A DNA stretch of 64,000 bases from Bryoerythrophyllum caledonicum. Lineage: Eukaryota; Streptophyta; Bryopsida; Pottiales; Pottiaceae. This document shows, piece by piece, positions 47,805-59,000 of the stretch (the stretch's first letter is position 1; each line of letters begins with the position of its first letter). The stretch is taken from the NCBI GenBank assembly GCA_963971425.1, contig OZ020523.1, positions 12,086,867 through 12,150,866 of the forward strand, in the 5' to 3' direction. The position numbers and the translations under genes were made by a program. The notes beneath the pieces were generated by a model that searched no databases, was not told the DNA's origin, and saw only the letters and a list, made by a program, of their open reading frames with translations.

Positions 47805-48977
47805 TTAGATTACCAAGTTTCAATCCACTTTGAACTTGGTGATCAAATATGGGCAAAAGACGTCGTCTTAGACATGATAAAATCACGTCTTAAAGACATG
47901 GGAATCCCTACTAGGACTCGCATTGGTGAACCAATAGCAGTCTTCTGCTATCATCAATCAAAAAATTGGAGTGGAATGATCAAACTACACCTAAAGAACC
48001 CGGATGTGGATGCCAAGGGTTTGTTGCAAGGAACAAGGCCCTTCATTCTTACTTTGAATGAAGGAATCCCACACAAAGGCAAAATATGCAAGGCATATGA
48101 TGCCTTGGCCTTCTCACATCTCTTGTCGGTAAAAATTTCTGGTCCTAACCTAGCCAACAAAGAAGCATATGACTTGTATGCGGAAATTGTGAGAGATAGC
48201 TTTGCCAGGGGATATGATTTTGAAGTAACGGGGGTAGAGAAAAAGGGATTTTCTGAATTTGCATGGGTCCAAACACCCTCTCCGGAGCAAGTTGCCAAAA
48301 TCAAAGATTACAAAGTCTCATTCAATAATGAAATCTTTGTGCCAATCTTTGCTACCCAGAAGATGGATGAGGATGAGATTGCAAAAAAGAATTGTCTAAT
48401 TCTAATTGCAAAAAACCTCAACAAAACAAAAAACGAAAAAGAACTAGCGGATGGAATCAAGTCCATATTTGGGGAAGAGAATGTGGTCGATACATTCTTC
48501 AAACTCGAGCATGGGAGACATGTTGGCACTTGCAATATCAAATGTCTAAACGCAGCGGTATATAAGAAATTTGTCAAGCAAAGTAAAAAACTACATGGTA
48601 AATACATAATGTTTTCACCCCACCCTAAGAGTTTGGACGGTAGCAACAAACCAAGTGCCGAAGAATTGACAAGACTAGGATTCACGGATGTAAACTAGGC
48701 TGTAGCTAACGCGGATATTGCTATGGAAAACTGTCTAAACAAGGGCAATGGTTTTACTCTACAACAACTTCGAAGAGAAATGAAAAACATGAAAGGAGAA
48801 ATAGTGGAAGAAGCGAGACAATATGCAGATATGGTGCAAGCAAACACGGTCAAATCCCTCAGAGGGGAAATGTCAACTCTCCGATCTCAGCTAATTACTA
48901 CCATCATGGCGGCAGAAACACAAGCATCAGAACGAGAGCAACGTGCCATTGAAAGCAAGATGGACACGTCAAACTAA
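47805..48977 (+). pseudogene. LINE B ORF1, C-terminal part
   Basis: Continuation of the interrupted ORF1. Blocks shared with LINE A ORF1 are MIKLHLKNP (LINE A: YFKVHLLKP), LQGTRPFILTLN and FARGYDFEVTGVEK. After about 48390, CLILIAKNLNKTKNEKELAD and HVGTCNIKCLN look like the RNP2 and RNP1 strands of an RRM-like RNA-binding fold. A TAG at 48696 interrupts the frame after LGFTDVN; reading on gives AVANADIAMENC and a Glu/Lys-rich C-terminus (QQLRREMKNMKGE) likely to form a coiled coil, ending at 48977. LINE A has LGFDDINIALINT-like sequence at the same point, so the TAG is a nonsense mutation. Confidence 0.78.
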
Positions 48978-49008
48978 TAGCGTCAAACAACGCTACAACC
49001 AACCACAC

Positions 49009-49146
49009 TATAGTATATATATATACTAAAATACATATCAAAAACCAAAAAAAGTTTTAAAAAATATGTATAAGAAAAGAAACAAATACTATAGTATACT
49101 TATATACTATAATATATAATAATAATAACAACAACAACAACAACAA

Positions 49147-49190
<44 letters not shown>
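49009..49190 (+). repeat. TA-rich and (CAA)n microsatellites in the ORF1-ORF2 spacer of LINE B
   Basis: TATATATATACTAAAATACA and TATACTATAATATATAATAA are followed by an AAC/CAA run to 49190. The CAA run is in frame with the 2A motif and would read as poly-Gln back to a TAA at 49126. Confidence 0.8.
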
Positions 49191-52100
49191 CTCCACATCC
49201 CTCCCATTAGTAACCAGAATCATTACTCATTGCAAACTATTAATTACACGTTGCGGGGACATAGAAACTAACCCCGGCCCTATGCCAAATGTCTTCCACA
49301 ACCATCCAAATACACACAAAAAATTATCAAAAATATATTTCATTCCGAACACTATAAAACTCCACCCCGAATATCAACACCTAGCATCTTCCTTTGCACC
49401 ACTTCTAAAAAATAATCACATACTTCACCAAATATATTCCACCCTCTACCCCAACATTTCCCGCTACGTCCATCAAAAAAACAACCACCCATCCACACAT
49501 ATCTTATTCGCCATAATTACCACCCTCCACCCTTCAATAGACAAATGTAACAATCTCACCAACCAAAATTCTACCAACACAAACCCAACACATTGGACAA
49601 ATATATCACTAAACACCCTATCCTCTCTACAGAATCCCCCCGAAAGACAAATAGATACGCTCCACCCATACACGAAATTCCTAGAGGAAAATCAACACCT
49701 TCTGGAACACAAAACCTCTCTACACAATGACCTATATAACTTTATTCATAGCCAAACTCCACCCCCTTCCCCCGATGAACTACAACAATAATTTCCCTAC
49801 TTCTCGCACAACCTTATCCTAAAAGCTCTAGATGCTTTGAACGAATTCATGCCTACACGCACCCCACCCCGACACCTGCCTACATTTCCCCTCCACTTGG
49901 TAACCACGACAATATAGACAATAGAAACGCATATATAACTACATGGAACGCCTCAACATTAAACACTGCTTTACCATGCATCCACAATCTAACCACCCAC
50001 ACCAATACACCACCCGCCATAATTGCCATACAAGAAACTAAACTAACCTCTACTAAATCCACAAAATACATCCAAAAAACATTCCCTGATTATAAACTTA
50101 TATTTAACAACACCCATTCTCTCACACGATGCATCCAACAACGAAGACCATATACACCGGCAAGAGGAGGTCTACTCATGCTCATACACCAATCATATGC
50201 CTTCCCCAGAAATATTATCAAAATCCCTACCCCCGCTAATATATCACCATATCTTCAAATTATTGAAATTACTAACCGACCCCTCCAACCATGGCTCATT
50301 CTTCATCTATACATGCCCTCGCACATAGAAGACTCCAGACTTATTCCAGAGATCCAAAATTCCATCACTTCACAAATAAAGACACACAACAACCATACAA
50401 TAATACTTTGCGGAGACTTTAAGCGAGATATCGCCCTCATCGGACGACAAAACGGAACAGTTTTCCCCCCCACATGACATAGACTATCAATGGCGTAATT
50501 TCACGACTAACCTTGAATTATATCTAATCCCAACCAATCCACAATACTCCTCTCAAGGTGGACTTAATTACACACACTAGCCTAATTGATGGATTTTACA
50601 TAAAAACACCTCACCATACCCGATACACATCTATCACCAATACCACAACCAACTTAAATTCGGACCACTTCCCAATCCAACTTAATATACCTCACAACAC
50701 CTTTATAAGTAGACCTCCCACAACCATCAACTCAAATGTTATTAAAATACTAAACCCCATCCCAAAAGAAAACCTTCATAACTTTAATACAATATTCTTT
50801 GAAAAAAACTCACTACAAATAGACTCCCTTACAGATATTCTTTCTAACCACCAACACCTCACACACATACAATGGCAAGAAGCTTGCACGACTCTTGACA
50901 AACTTATTAATGAAATTTCTGCTACATTAGAAAAGACATGTAAAGCACCTCCGATTCCACAACTCACACCTAGAACCTCGCAACAAGGAGGATATCTCCC
51001 AAGAAAACTAGCCAAATTCTGGATACAACATCTTCTCACATACCACACCATTGGTAAAACAATTTATATTGCTAAAACTAACCACAATTGGCGAACCCAC
51101 CCCATACTCTCCGAACTACAAAACCTCCGCCACCCGCAAATCCCACAAGTACCACCACCCATCACGAAGACTGGTTAAAAAACATTGCAACCATTGCAAA
51201 AGATGCCAACAAAGAAGCTTGGAAAATTACTACTAAATATGCAAGAGAATGTGTTAAAAAAGCCATTTCTAAGTATCGTAAATTGTACGAAACCAGCCCA
51301 AAAAAGATTAATAGAAAAGTCTTTAAAAACAACACAAACCTACCACTAGACTGCATTTTAGACCAAAACAATAACATATTAACCAGCCCAGATGACATCG
51401 CAAACGAATACATCTTCAGCAATCCATAAACAATAGACCAACCACCACCCCATGTCATTTTCAACCACAACATACACCAACATGCACATGCGGAGTTAGA
51501 CAATACCCGTGGCATGATTTAGATGGATTTACTACTGATAAAAGAGGCAAACCAAAAACACCTCTCCACACATATTATAACAGAGACACATACAACATGT
51601 GCCTAAAAAATCTGGGAACCAACAAAGCCCATGGCCCGGACCATATACCCAACTCAATTCTAAAAAACATGCCCCCAAGATTCCACGATCTTCTATCAGT
51701 ATTTTTCCTTCATTGTTACAAACAAAAATCCATTTCCGCATCTTGGAAAACAAGTCTAACAATCTTATTATACAAAAAAGGCAACCCATCTTCACTATCT
51801 AACCACCGACCTATTGCCTTAGCTAACACCATTTACAAATTATATACTAGTACACTTACATCAATATTATCGGCCTACGGAGAAATACACCAAATATTAC
51901 ACAAAAGCCAAGAAGGGTTTAGAGCCGAGAGAAGTACCACATGGCAACTTCAAACCCTCATTGCCGCTCTTGAGGATGCAAAAATCACGAATAAAGACAT
52001 TTACATACTCTATACTGACTTCAAAAACGCATTTGGTTCCATTGACCATCATGGATTGCTAGCCGTTATGAGTGATCTTGGGTACCCGGAAGACGCAGTC

Positions 52101-55100
52101 ACACTTGTTGGCAATATATACTCCCAATCTACCACTACATACATCGGCGAATTCTTTGGTAAAATATGCCCTATCCCCATCCAACGTGGTACCATCCAAG
52201 GCGACACATTGAGCCCATACCTCTTTATTATTTTTCTAGAACCTCTACTGAGATGGCTTCAAAGAGGCAATAATGGCTACACATTTGGTACCTCCAAAGT
52301 CACCGTAAATTCGGCCGCATATGCCGACGATCTAGCGGCCATCTCCGGACGTCTTAAATCACTCCAAATTCAATTAGACAAAATAGACAAATTTTGTCTA
52401 TGGATCGGGATGGAACTCGGGGTCCAAAAATGTGCGGTAACCGGATGCCCAAACAAATCCAAAATAAATCCGACCGCCTTCAAAGCCCTTATCCAAACTA
52501 CCAATATCCACTATCGTAACCAACCAATTCCGGTACTCAACCAAAACCAACCTTACATATACCTTGGAATAAACCTAATTCCATTGTTAAAATGGAAAAT
52601 TCAAACCCACGTTACTACTACAAAACTTATTAAACAATGCAATGAACTTACACTCTGCCCGGCCACATTGCAACAAAAAATAAAAATGATTGATACCGTC
52701 ATACGACCAGGTATCTCATATAGTTTCTATGCGGTCCCTTATTCCATGCCCGCCATAAACAAACTTGATAAAAAGAATCATAGCTATACAAAAGAAAGTA
52801 TACGGACTCTCTAAATGCACGCCCAATGTCATAACACAACTCCCCCACGAACTATTTGGATTAGAAGCTTTTTCCCTCAAAAATGCCTATCTAGGATGCA
52901 TTGGAGAACAACTCCAAAATGCACTTAACGACAAGGGACGACTAGGCCAAATTTATAGTGGACTCCTTCGACACATCCTTGCCATTTATGGAGGAGCACA
53001 ATACCTCCAAAGACTGAAAAAAACTGATTGTCTTCGGTCTCCTATTACCCGCACACTCTTTCTACTCAAAACAGAAGGTCAAACATTCCTAAAAAGCACA
53101 CAAGAAGATTTCCTACTAGGCCCCGCACCGCTTGAACAAAATTGGGCAAACGAAATACATAACCTCCCTAGACTTGACCGATAGTTATCCGCCAAACTCC
53201 TACAAAAACTTTTTTCCGCAAACATTACCGATCTAAAACAAATTACACTACCAAATGGAACACAACTTATGGACGACAAGAGCTACATAACATTTACAGT
53301 ACCCCTCACAAATTAATAAAAAGTGCATTGAATATTGTTAAACAATTATTTTGTCAACCTCCATGTCTCCCTGAATGCCCGAACCCTTGCACTACTCACG
53401 CCCCACCTTACACACTCAAAGACCCGTACATCATTGGCCACAATGACATCCATCCCAACATCAATCTCCCACTAATCCCTCCAAACCCGCCACACTCACG
53501 ACCATATGCCCCTCCACCACATATACTAAAAAATCCTTCCATGTACCCAATAAACAACATAACCGTGCACAAACATAGAAAGTATATTGACTCCAACAAC
53601 ATAAGCAAACAACACACGTCATATCTATGCCATTGGCCCCACAATAACACCACCTACACCAAATGGCTCCCGCAAGAAATCTTTTTCCTCGGCACAACCC
53701 AAACGCTTCCTTACATAACACAAAAATCCTCACACAATACTACCTTAAAACTCAAAACAGTTATTACCTGAATATCATACAAATACACCATCCCCAAGCA
53801 CAACCTCGAGATAGAAGATTCGTCACGCCACCTCTTATTATCCTCCTCCTTTACATTTATACAACCAAATGCAACCCCGAAACTGACATCCTGGCACAAA
53901 CAAATTCAATCAAAATACAACAAGATAATGCCCACATATACGAAGATAATGGTAGGCACCTAATAACCATACCACTCGCTAGACTACAATGGCTGTGGAA
54001 CCAATATCACAACGCACTACAGACCTCCATCAATATTGAACCAATACCCCAAATAATTGAAACCGAAATTGTTTGGCTATACCAAAGATATAAATACCGT
54101 ATACCTAAAAATGACCCCCTTAAAAATGCACACTACACATTACCCAATCCAATCCTAGACTACCTTATTACATCTCTAAATATCACACATTCATACTTCT
54201 CATCTCCTGTTACATGCTCCACAAAAATTTCAAAATTCTACTCTCCATTCGAACGTGATAAGATTTTTGGTTCTCTTGGTAAAGCTTTTGATTATAGATG
54301 GAGCGGAATAGGCCTTGCACACCCTCACAACAAAGAAGAAACACAGCAAGCAACACAGTGGGCACGCCTAGCGGCAAACAATGATCCCAACCACAACATC
54401 ACCATTATTATTACTCCCGACACTCATCGGTACCAAAACTCTAACCCACACTTAGGCCCATTCCCGGACTCTCACATCATAATACTATTTGAGGCGGATT
54501 CTATGACTTACAAAGAACCCACTATACCACCGCAAATACAAACACCCCGCCTTGAACCAGCAACCCTACGTATCCTATGTATACATCACCAAACTCGAGA
54601 GATAGGTACTCCGGAAAACCTCACTCATCTCACTTTGATAGCAAAAAACCTAAACATTAACAAGGTATACACCGCAATTGCCCCTCCCACACCTATTTCA
54701 ACCCGTGTAAACCGTAACAAAAAATGGTCTAAAATCCCCCACACAATCATCCCCGCACTACCAATTACCCAATTGAGCCTCCCCCTCCTCTATTACCAAA
54801 TTAATACCGACCCTAAATTTGACCCCAACTTTAGCTATTACACTGGCGGCTCTTTTTAAGAAGCAACCGAAGTAAGCCCGGGACATTGGCACCGAGAAAA
54901 AGCCGGTTATGGGATATACAACTCAACCAAACAAATAAAATTAGGCAAAAGACTACATGGACTCCGAAACATTCTAAAAGCCAAAATGATGGCTATACAC
55001 AAAACCCTTAAGATAATCACCACTCGATACCCAAACAAACCGGCTCACATTTTTACAGATTGCGTAAATGTATTACATCTCCTAAATACACACATTAAAC

Positions 55101-55750
55101 ACCCCACTTTACACAACAGTCACCCGGACAAAACTATCCTTACATCTCTGGTTGCAATGCTCCAAAATCGCACATAAATTACTACACTCCACAAAGTCCG
55201 AGCTCATGCTAACATCGCCGGCAATGAACAAGCCGATAAACTAGCAAAGGAAGGAAGAGAAAATACCCACAAGGATGCCGAACACCCATACGAACACGCC
55301 CATGCCACCCCATATTACTACCATAGATATGAATGGCCCTCTAGGGGTGAAACTCCCGACAAAGGCCCCATACGATTCTTGGACAAATATCTCAAAAAAC
55401 ATGATCTTGTAAACAACCTAGAAAAACTCACAGAAAATTTCCCCAATATTGATAAATGGACCGGCAACCCAAACATTCACAACGTACTATCCAACAGTTT
55501 TTGGAAAAACCCAATTTATACGGATCCACAAATCACATGCCTAATCAAATTCCGCACCGGACAATACATGGGTAATGCCCGTAAACAACTCTTCTTTGGA
55601 ATTGAAAGATTTTCTACAATAACATGTCAAATTTGCAACACTACAGACCCGGACACATGGCTACATGTCCTACTCAAGTGCCAAAACCCCCATATACACT
55701 CACTAATTGTCAAAAGACATAACAAAGCCGTATGGGCTATCCATAAATTT
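49129..55750 (+). pseudogene. LINE B ORF2 (broken, 3'-truncated)
   Basis: Same order as LINE A, with the endonuclease region retained. The N-terminal region (KIYFIPNTIKLHPEYQH) is followed by APE endonuclease about 49870-50680 (TWNASTLNTAL, AIQETKL, CGDFKRDIALIG, NSDHFPIQL). The RT (51597-52814) has GFRAERSTTWQL, YTDFKNAFGSIDHHG, IQRGTIQGDTLSPYLF and an intact YADDL. The PCIF1-like region has HSYFSSPVTC and ERDKIFGSLGKAFDYRW near 54190-54330. RNase H is degraded: TDGSF is TGGSF and AELMAIHK is AKMMAIHK. The zinc-finger-like CQICNTTDPDTWLHVLLKC is the last domain. Frameshifts or stops occur near 49790, 50477, 51178, 51429, 52800, 53184 and 54859. Confidence 0.83.
49234..49284 (+). promoter_or_regulatory. 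2A-like ribosome-skipping sequence at the head of LINE B ORF2
   Basis: In frame with ORF2 the codons read KLLITRCGDIETNPGP followed by Met at 49282. The nine-residue core is identical to LINE A although several codons differ at third positions (GGA/GGG, GAG/GAA, CCA/CCC, GGA/GGC). This pattern shows selection on the peptide before the copies decayed. Confidence 0.87.
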
Positions 55751-55886
55751 AAAAAAAAAAAAAAAAACGCCGGTCTCCGAAGGAGCCGGCGTGAATAAAG
55801 TGTCTGTTCGTTCCACTACTAAGACCATGCTCACTGGACAAGGAATTAGTAAACTGGAACTACTTCCCCCTCTCGAGGGTAGACAC
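55751..55886 (-). other. 3' terminal block and hairpin of LINE C
   Basis: Read on the minus strand: GTGTCTACCCTCGAGAGGGG (from 55886), AACGAACAGACACTTTATTC, then the hairpin and T17. The hairpin is CGCCGG-CTCC-TTC-GGAG-A-CCGGCG (55791-55768), a 10-bp stem with a single bulged A. Compared with LINE A the inner stem keeps pairing (CTCC/GGAG versus CTTC/GGAG with a wobble). Confidence 0.9.
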
Positions 55887-56004
55887 TATGTAACAAGTGA
55901 CCAAATACCAACCAAGCACACAAGCAACCAACGTAACAACTAACTAAGCAAGTCGCCAAAACCACAAAACCAACAAGTCAGGATAAGTCTGGGCGGAGAA
56001 GCAT

Positions 56005-59000
56005 TTAAGGGGGGTCTTGCATATCGGGGAGGGCTTGGTTGTTTTCAATTTTACGTTTATGTAGCAAAATGGACATGGCATATTGAATAGCGATGGTGTT
56101 AATGTTTTTAAAGGTGGTTTTGGTTGTTTCAATGGGTATTTTGAAGGTATCTTCAAGAGTTTTCATAGATGGAATAAAGGTGGTGGCACAAGCGCCGGAT
56201 GTGATAACAATAATGGGGTCTACCTTCCATCCAATGGCAATGATGTCGTCAATGAGGGGTTGGTATTTGTCAATTTTGTTTTGGATTGTTTTAGGAGAAA
56301 CTCTATCGTTGCAATATGTGAATTCAATGAATTGAATGGTGTACTTTAGGTTAATGTGGTCGGGTGGCGGATCATTGTATGGTTAACCTCTAACACAAAG
56401 GATGTCCGGTTTGAGCCTAGCATTACAATGACATCTTTGGGTCACACATGAGCATGGGAGTAGCCAAGGGGGGACCGTATTTTCTTGTGGATTGTTATTA
56501 AAAGTGTCGGCGTTCATTAGTATAAAACATCTCGATTTATTGTAGGAGGTGATTAGTTTTCGGATTTCCCATACCGCTTTATTATGCCTTTTAACAATTA
56601 GAGAGTGTATGTGGTGGTTTTGGCATTTGAGTAGAACATGTAGCCATGTGTCGGGGTCCGTTGAGGGGCATATGGGGCATGTTATGGATGGGATTCTTTC
56701 TATTCCAAAGAAGAGTTGTTTGCGAGCATTTCCCGTATACTGACCAGTATGGAATTTGATGAGGCATGTTATTTGTGAGTCTGAGATGATGGGGATTTTC
56801 CAAAAGTTTGTAGAGAGTTCATTGTCTGTGTCGTTATTGTTAATCCATTTTCTATGTTAGGAATATTTTCTGAGATTGTGTCAAGGTTGTTGTAGAGGTC
56901 TTGTTTTTTGAGATATTTGCCCAAGAATCTAATTGGGCCTTTGTCAGGGGTATCTCCTTTGGAAGGCGAATCTTCTTTTTGAAAGTAGTATGGGGTGGCA
57001 TGGACATGTTCGTGTGGGTCTTTGGCATTTTTGTGTGTTTTTTCTCGGCCTTCTTTTGCAAGTTTGTCTGCTTGTTTGTTGCCATCAATGTTGGCATGGG
57101 CTCTCACTTTGTGAAGGGTTGTGATTTGTGTACGGTTTTGTAGCATTTGGACCATTGATGTTAATATGGTTTAGTCAGGGTGGCTATTGTGAAGGGTAGG
57201 GTGTGTTATTTGAGTGTTTAGTAGGTAAAGTGCATTTATACAATCGGTGAATATATGTGCGGGTTCATTTTTGTATTTTGTTGTGATGATTTGTAGTGTT
57301 TTGTGAATGGCCATAAGTTCTGTTCTGAGGATATTTTGTAGTCCATGGAGTCTTTTGGCTAGTTTAATTTCTTTGGTAGAATTATATATGCCATATCCAG
57401 CTTTTTCTCTACGCCAAGAGCCCGGGCTAAATTGTTCCGGTGGTTTAAAGGAGCCGTCGGTGTAATAACTGTGTGCGGGGCTAAATTTTGGTATGGTATG
57501 AGTTGGGTAGTCAGGGAGAGGGGGAGGTGTGACGGAGTAGTTTAATGTGTTGTTCACATAGTTTAATTTTGACCAGTTTTTGCTTCTTTTTACGGGGGTT
57601 TGTATGGGTGTTGGTTGGGCCGGTTTTGTGTATGGTCGTTGTATGTCTAGATTGTCTGTTATGGAGGTAAGTTCCGCAAGTTGTTCTAGGGAGCCAAGGG
57701 TTTGATTTTTGATGGTGGACGCATAGTATTTGTAATGTAGATGGCTCAGTTCGGGGTTCTTTTAGCTCGGGTGGAATATTAGGTTCTTCGTATGGTATTG
57801 TGTTTGCTTCGAATACTGCAATGATGTGGGAATCTGGGTATGGGTTTAAATGTTGGTTGTTGTTTTGGTACCAATTGTTGTTCGGTGTGACGATGATTGT
57901 TTTTGTGTTATTTGGATCGTGTTTGGCGGCAAGTCTAGCCCAATGTATGGCTTGTTCCATGTCTTTCTTGTTGTGGGGGTGAGCTATGCCATTTCCGATC
58001 CATTTGTGGTCAAAGGCCTTGCCTAGGGATCCAAATATTTTGTCTCTTTCGTACGGTGAGTAGAATTTATTTAGTTTGGTAGGACATGTGATCGGGGAGG
58101 AAAAGTATGAGTGCTCGATGTTAAAGGATGAGATTAGTGAGTCTAGAATGGGGGTGGATATTGTGTATTGCGCATTTTTGAGGGGGTCAGTTTTTGGTAT
58201 TCGATATTTATACCTTTGGTAAAGCCATATTAGTTCGGTTTCAAAGGGTTGAGTTGTTGGTTCAATGTTTGTAGGGGTTTGGAATTTTGTATGATATTGT
58301 TTCCATAACCATTGGAGCCGGGTAATGTGTATGGTGTGTAAATGTCGGCCATTTTCTTCGTATAGATGTGCTTGATTGTTATTTATTTGAATTGTGTTTG
58401 AGGATGTAAGGATATCATTTTCGGGGTTGCATTCTGTTGTGTAGATGTTTAAGAGTGGGAGTATTTTGGGTGGTGTTACGGATCTTGAGTCTGAGAATTG
58501 TTCTTGGGGGTGGTGGGCTAGGATGATATCCGAGTATGTTTTGTTTTGAATTTTTTGGTAGTATTGTTTTAATTTTTCCGTGTTATGTGTGGAGGTATTA
58601 GTGTCGTGGTGTGGAGGTATTAGTGTCGTGTCGTGGAAAAAGGTCTTTTTGGGGGAGCCATTTATTATATGTATTATCATTCTCTTGCCATTGGCATAGG
58701 TATTTTGTGTAGGTATTTTGTATGTTATTTATGTCTGTGTGTTGGATATGTTTATGATTTATGATATTACTAATGGGATATGTGGTAGGGTTTTTGGGGA
58801 TGTATGTTGGGGGGCGGGGGTGGTATGTATGTGGGGGGTTAGGGGGATTGGTTGGTGTGGGAATATTTCTTGGGATGATGTTATTGTTGAGGGTGATGAA
58901 TGGATCTTTAAGTATTTTAGAGTATGGGTGTATGTTGCAAGGAGTATGACATATAGTGGGGCATGTTAGATGGCAAAATAGTTGTTTAGCAACATTTAGG

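Larger units (their letters stand above)
47805..55750 (+). mobile_element. LINE B, 3' part (rest of ORF1 and most of ORF2)
   Basis: The element resumes at the target duplication with LDYQVSIHF, in the same phase as it stopped at 34795. It continues through ORF1, a 280-bp spacer, and ORF2 up to the zinc-finger-like region. It stops abruptly at 55750, where the antisense 3' tail of LINE C begins. The C-terminal RLE-like domain and 3' UTR are missing, and they are not found beyond LINE C either, so the end was deleted. Confidence 0.85.
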
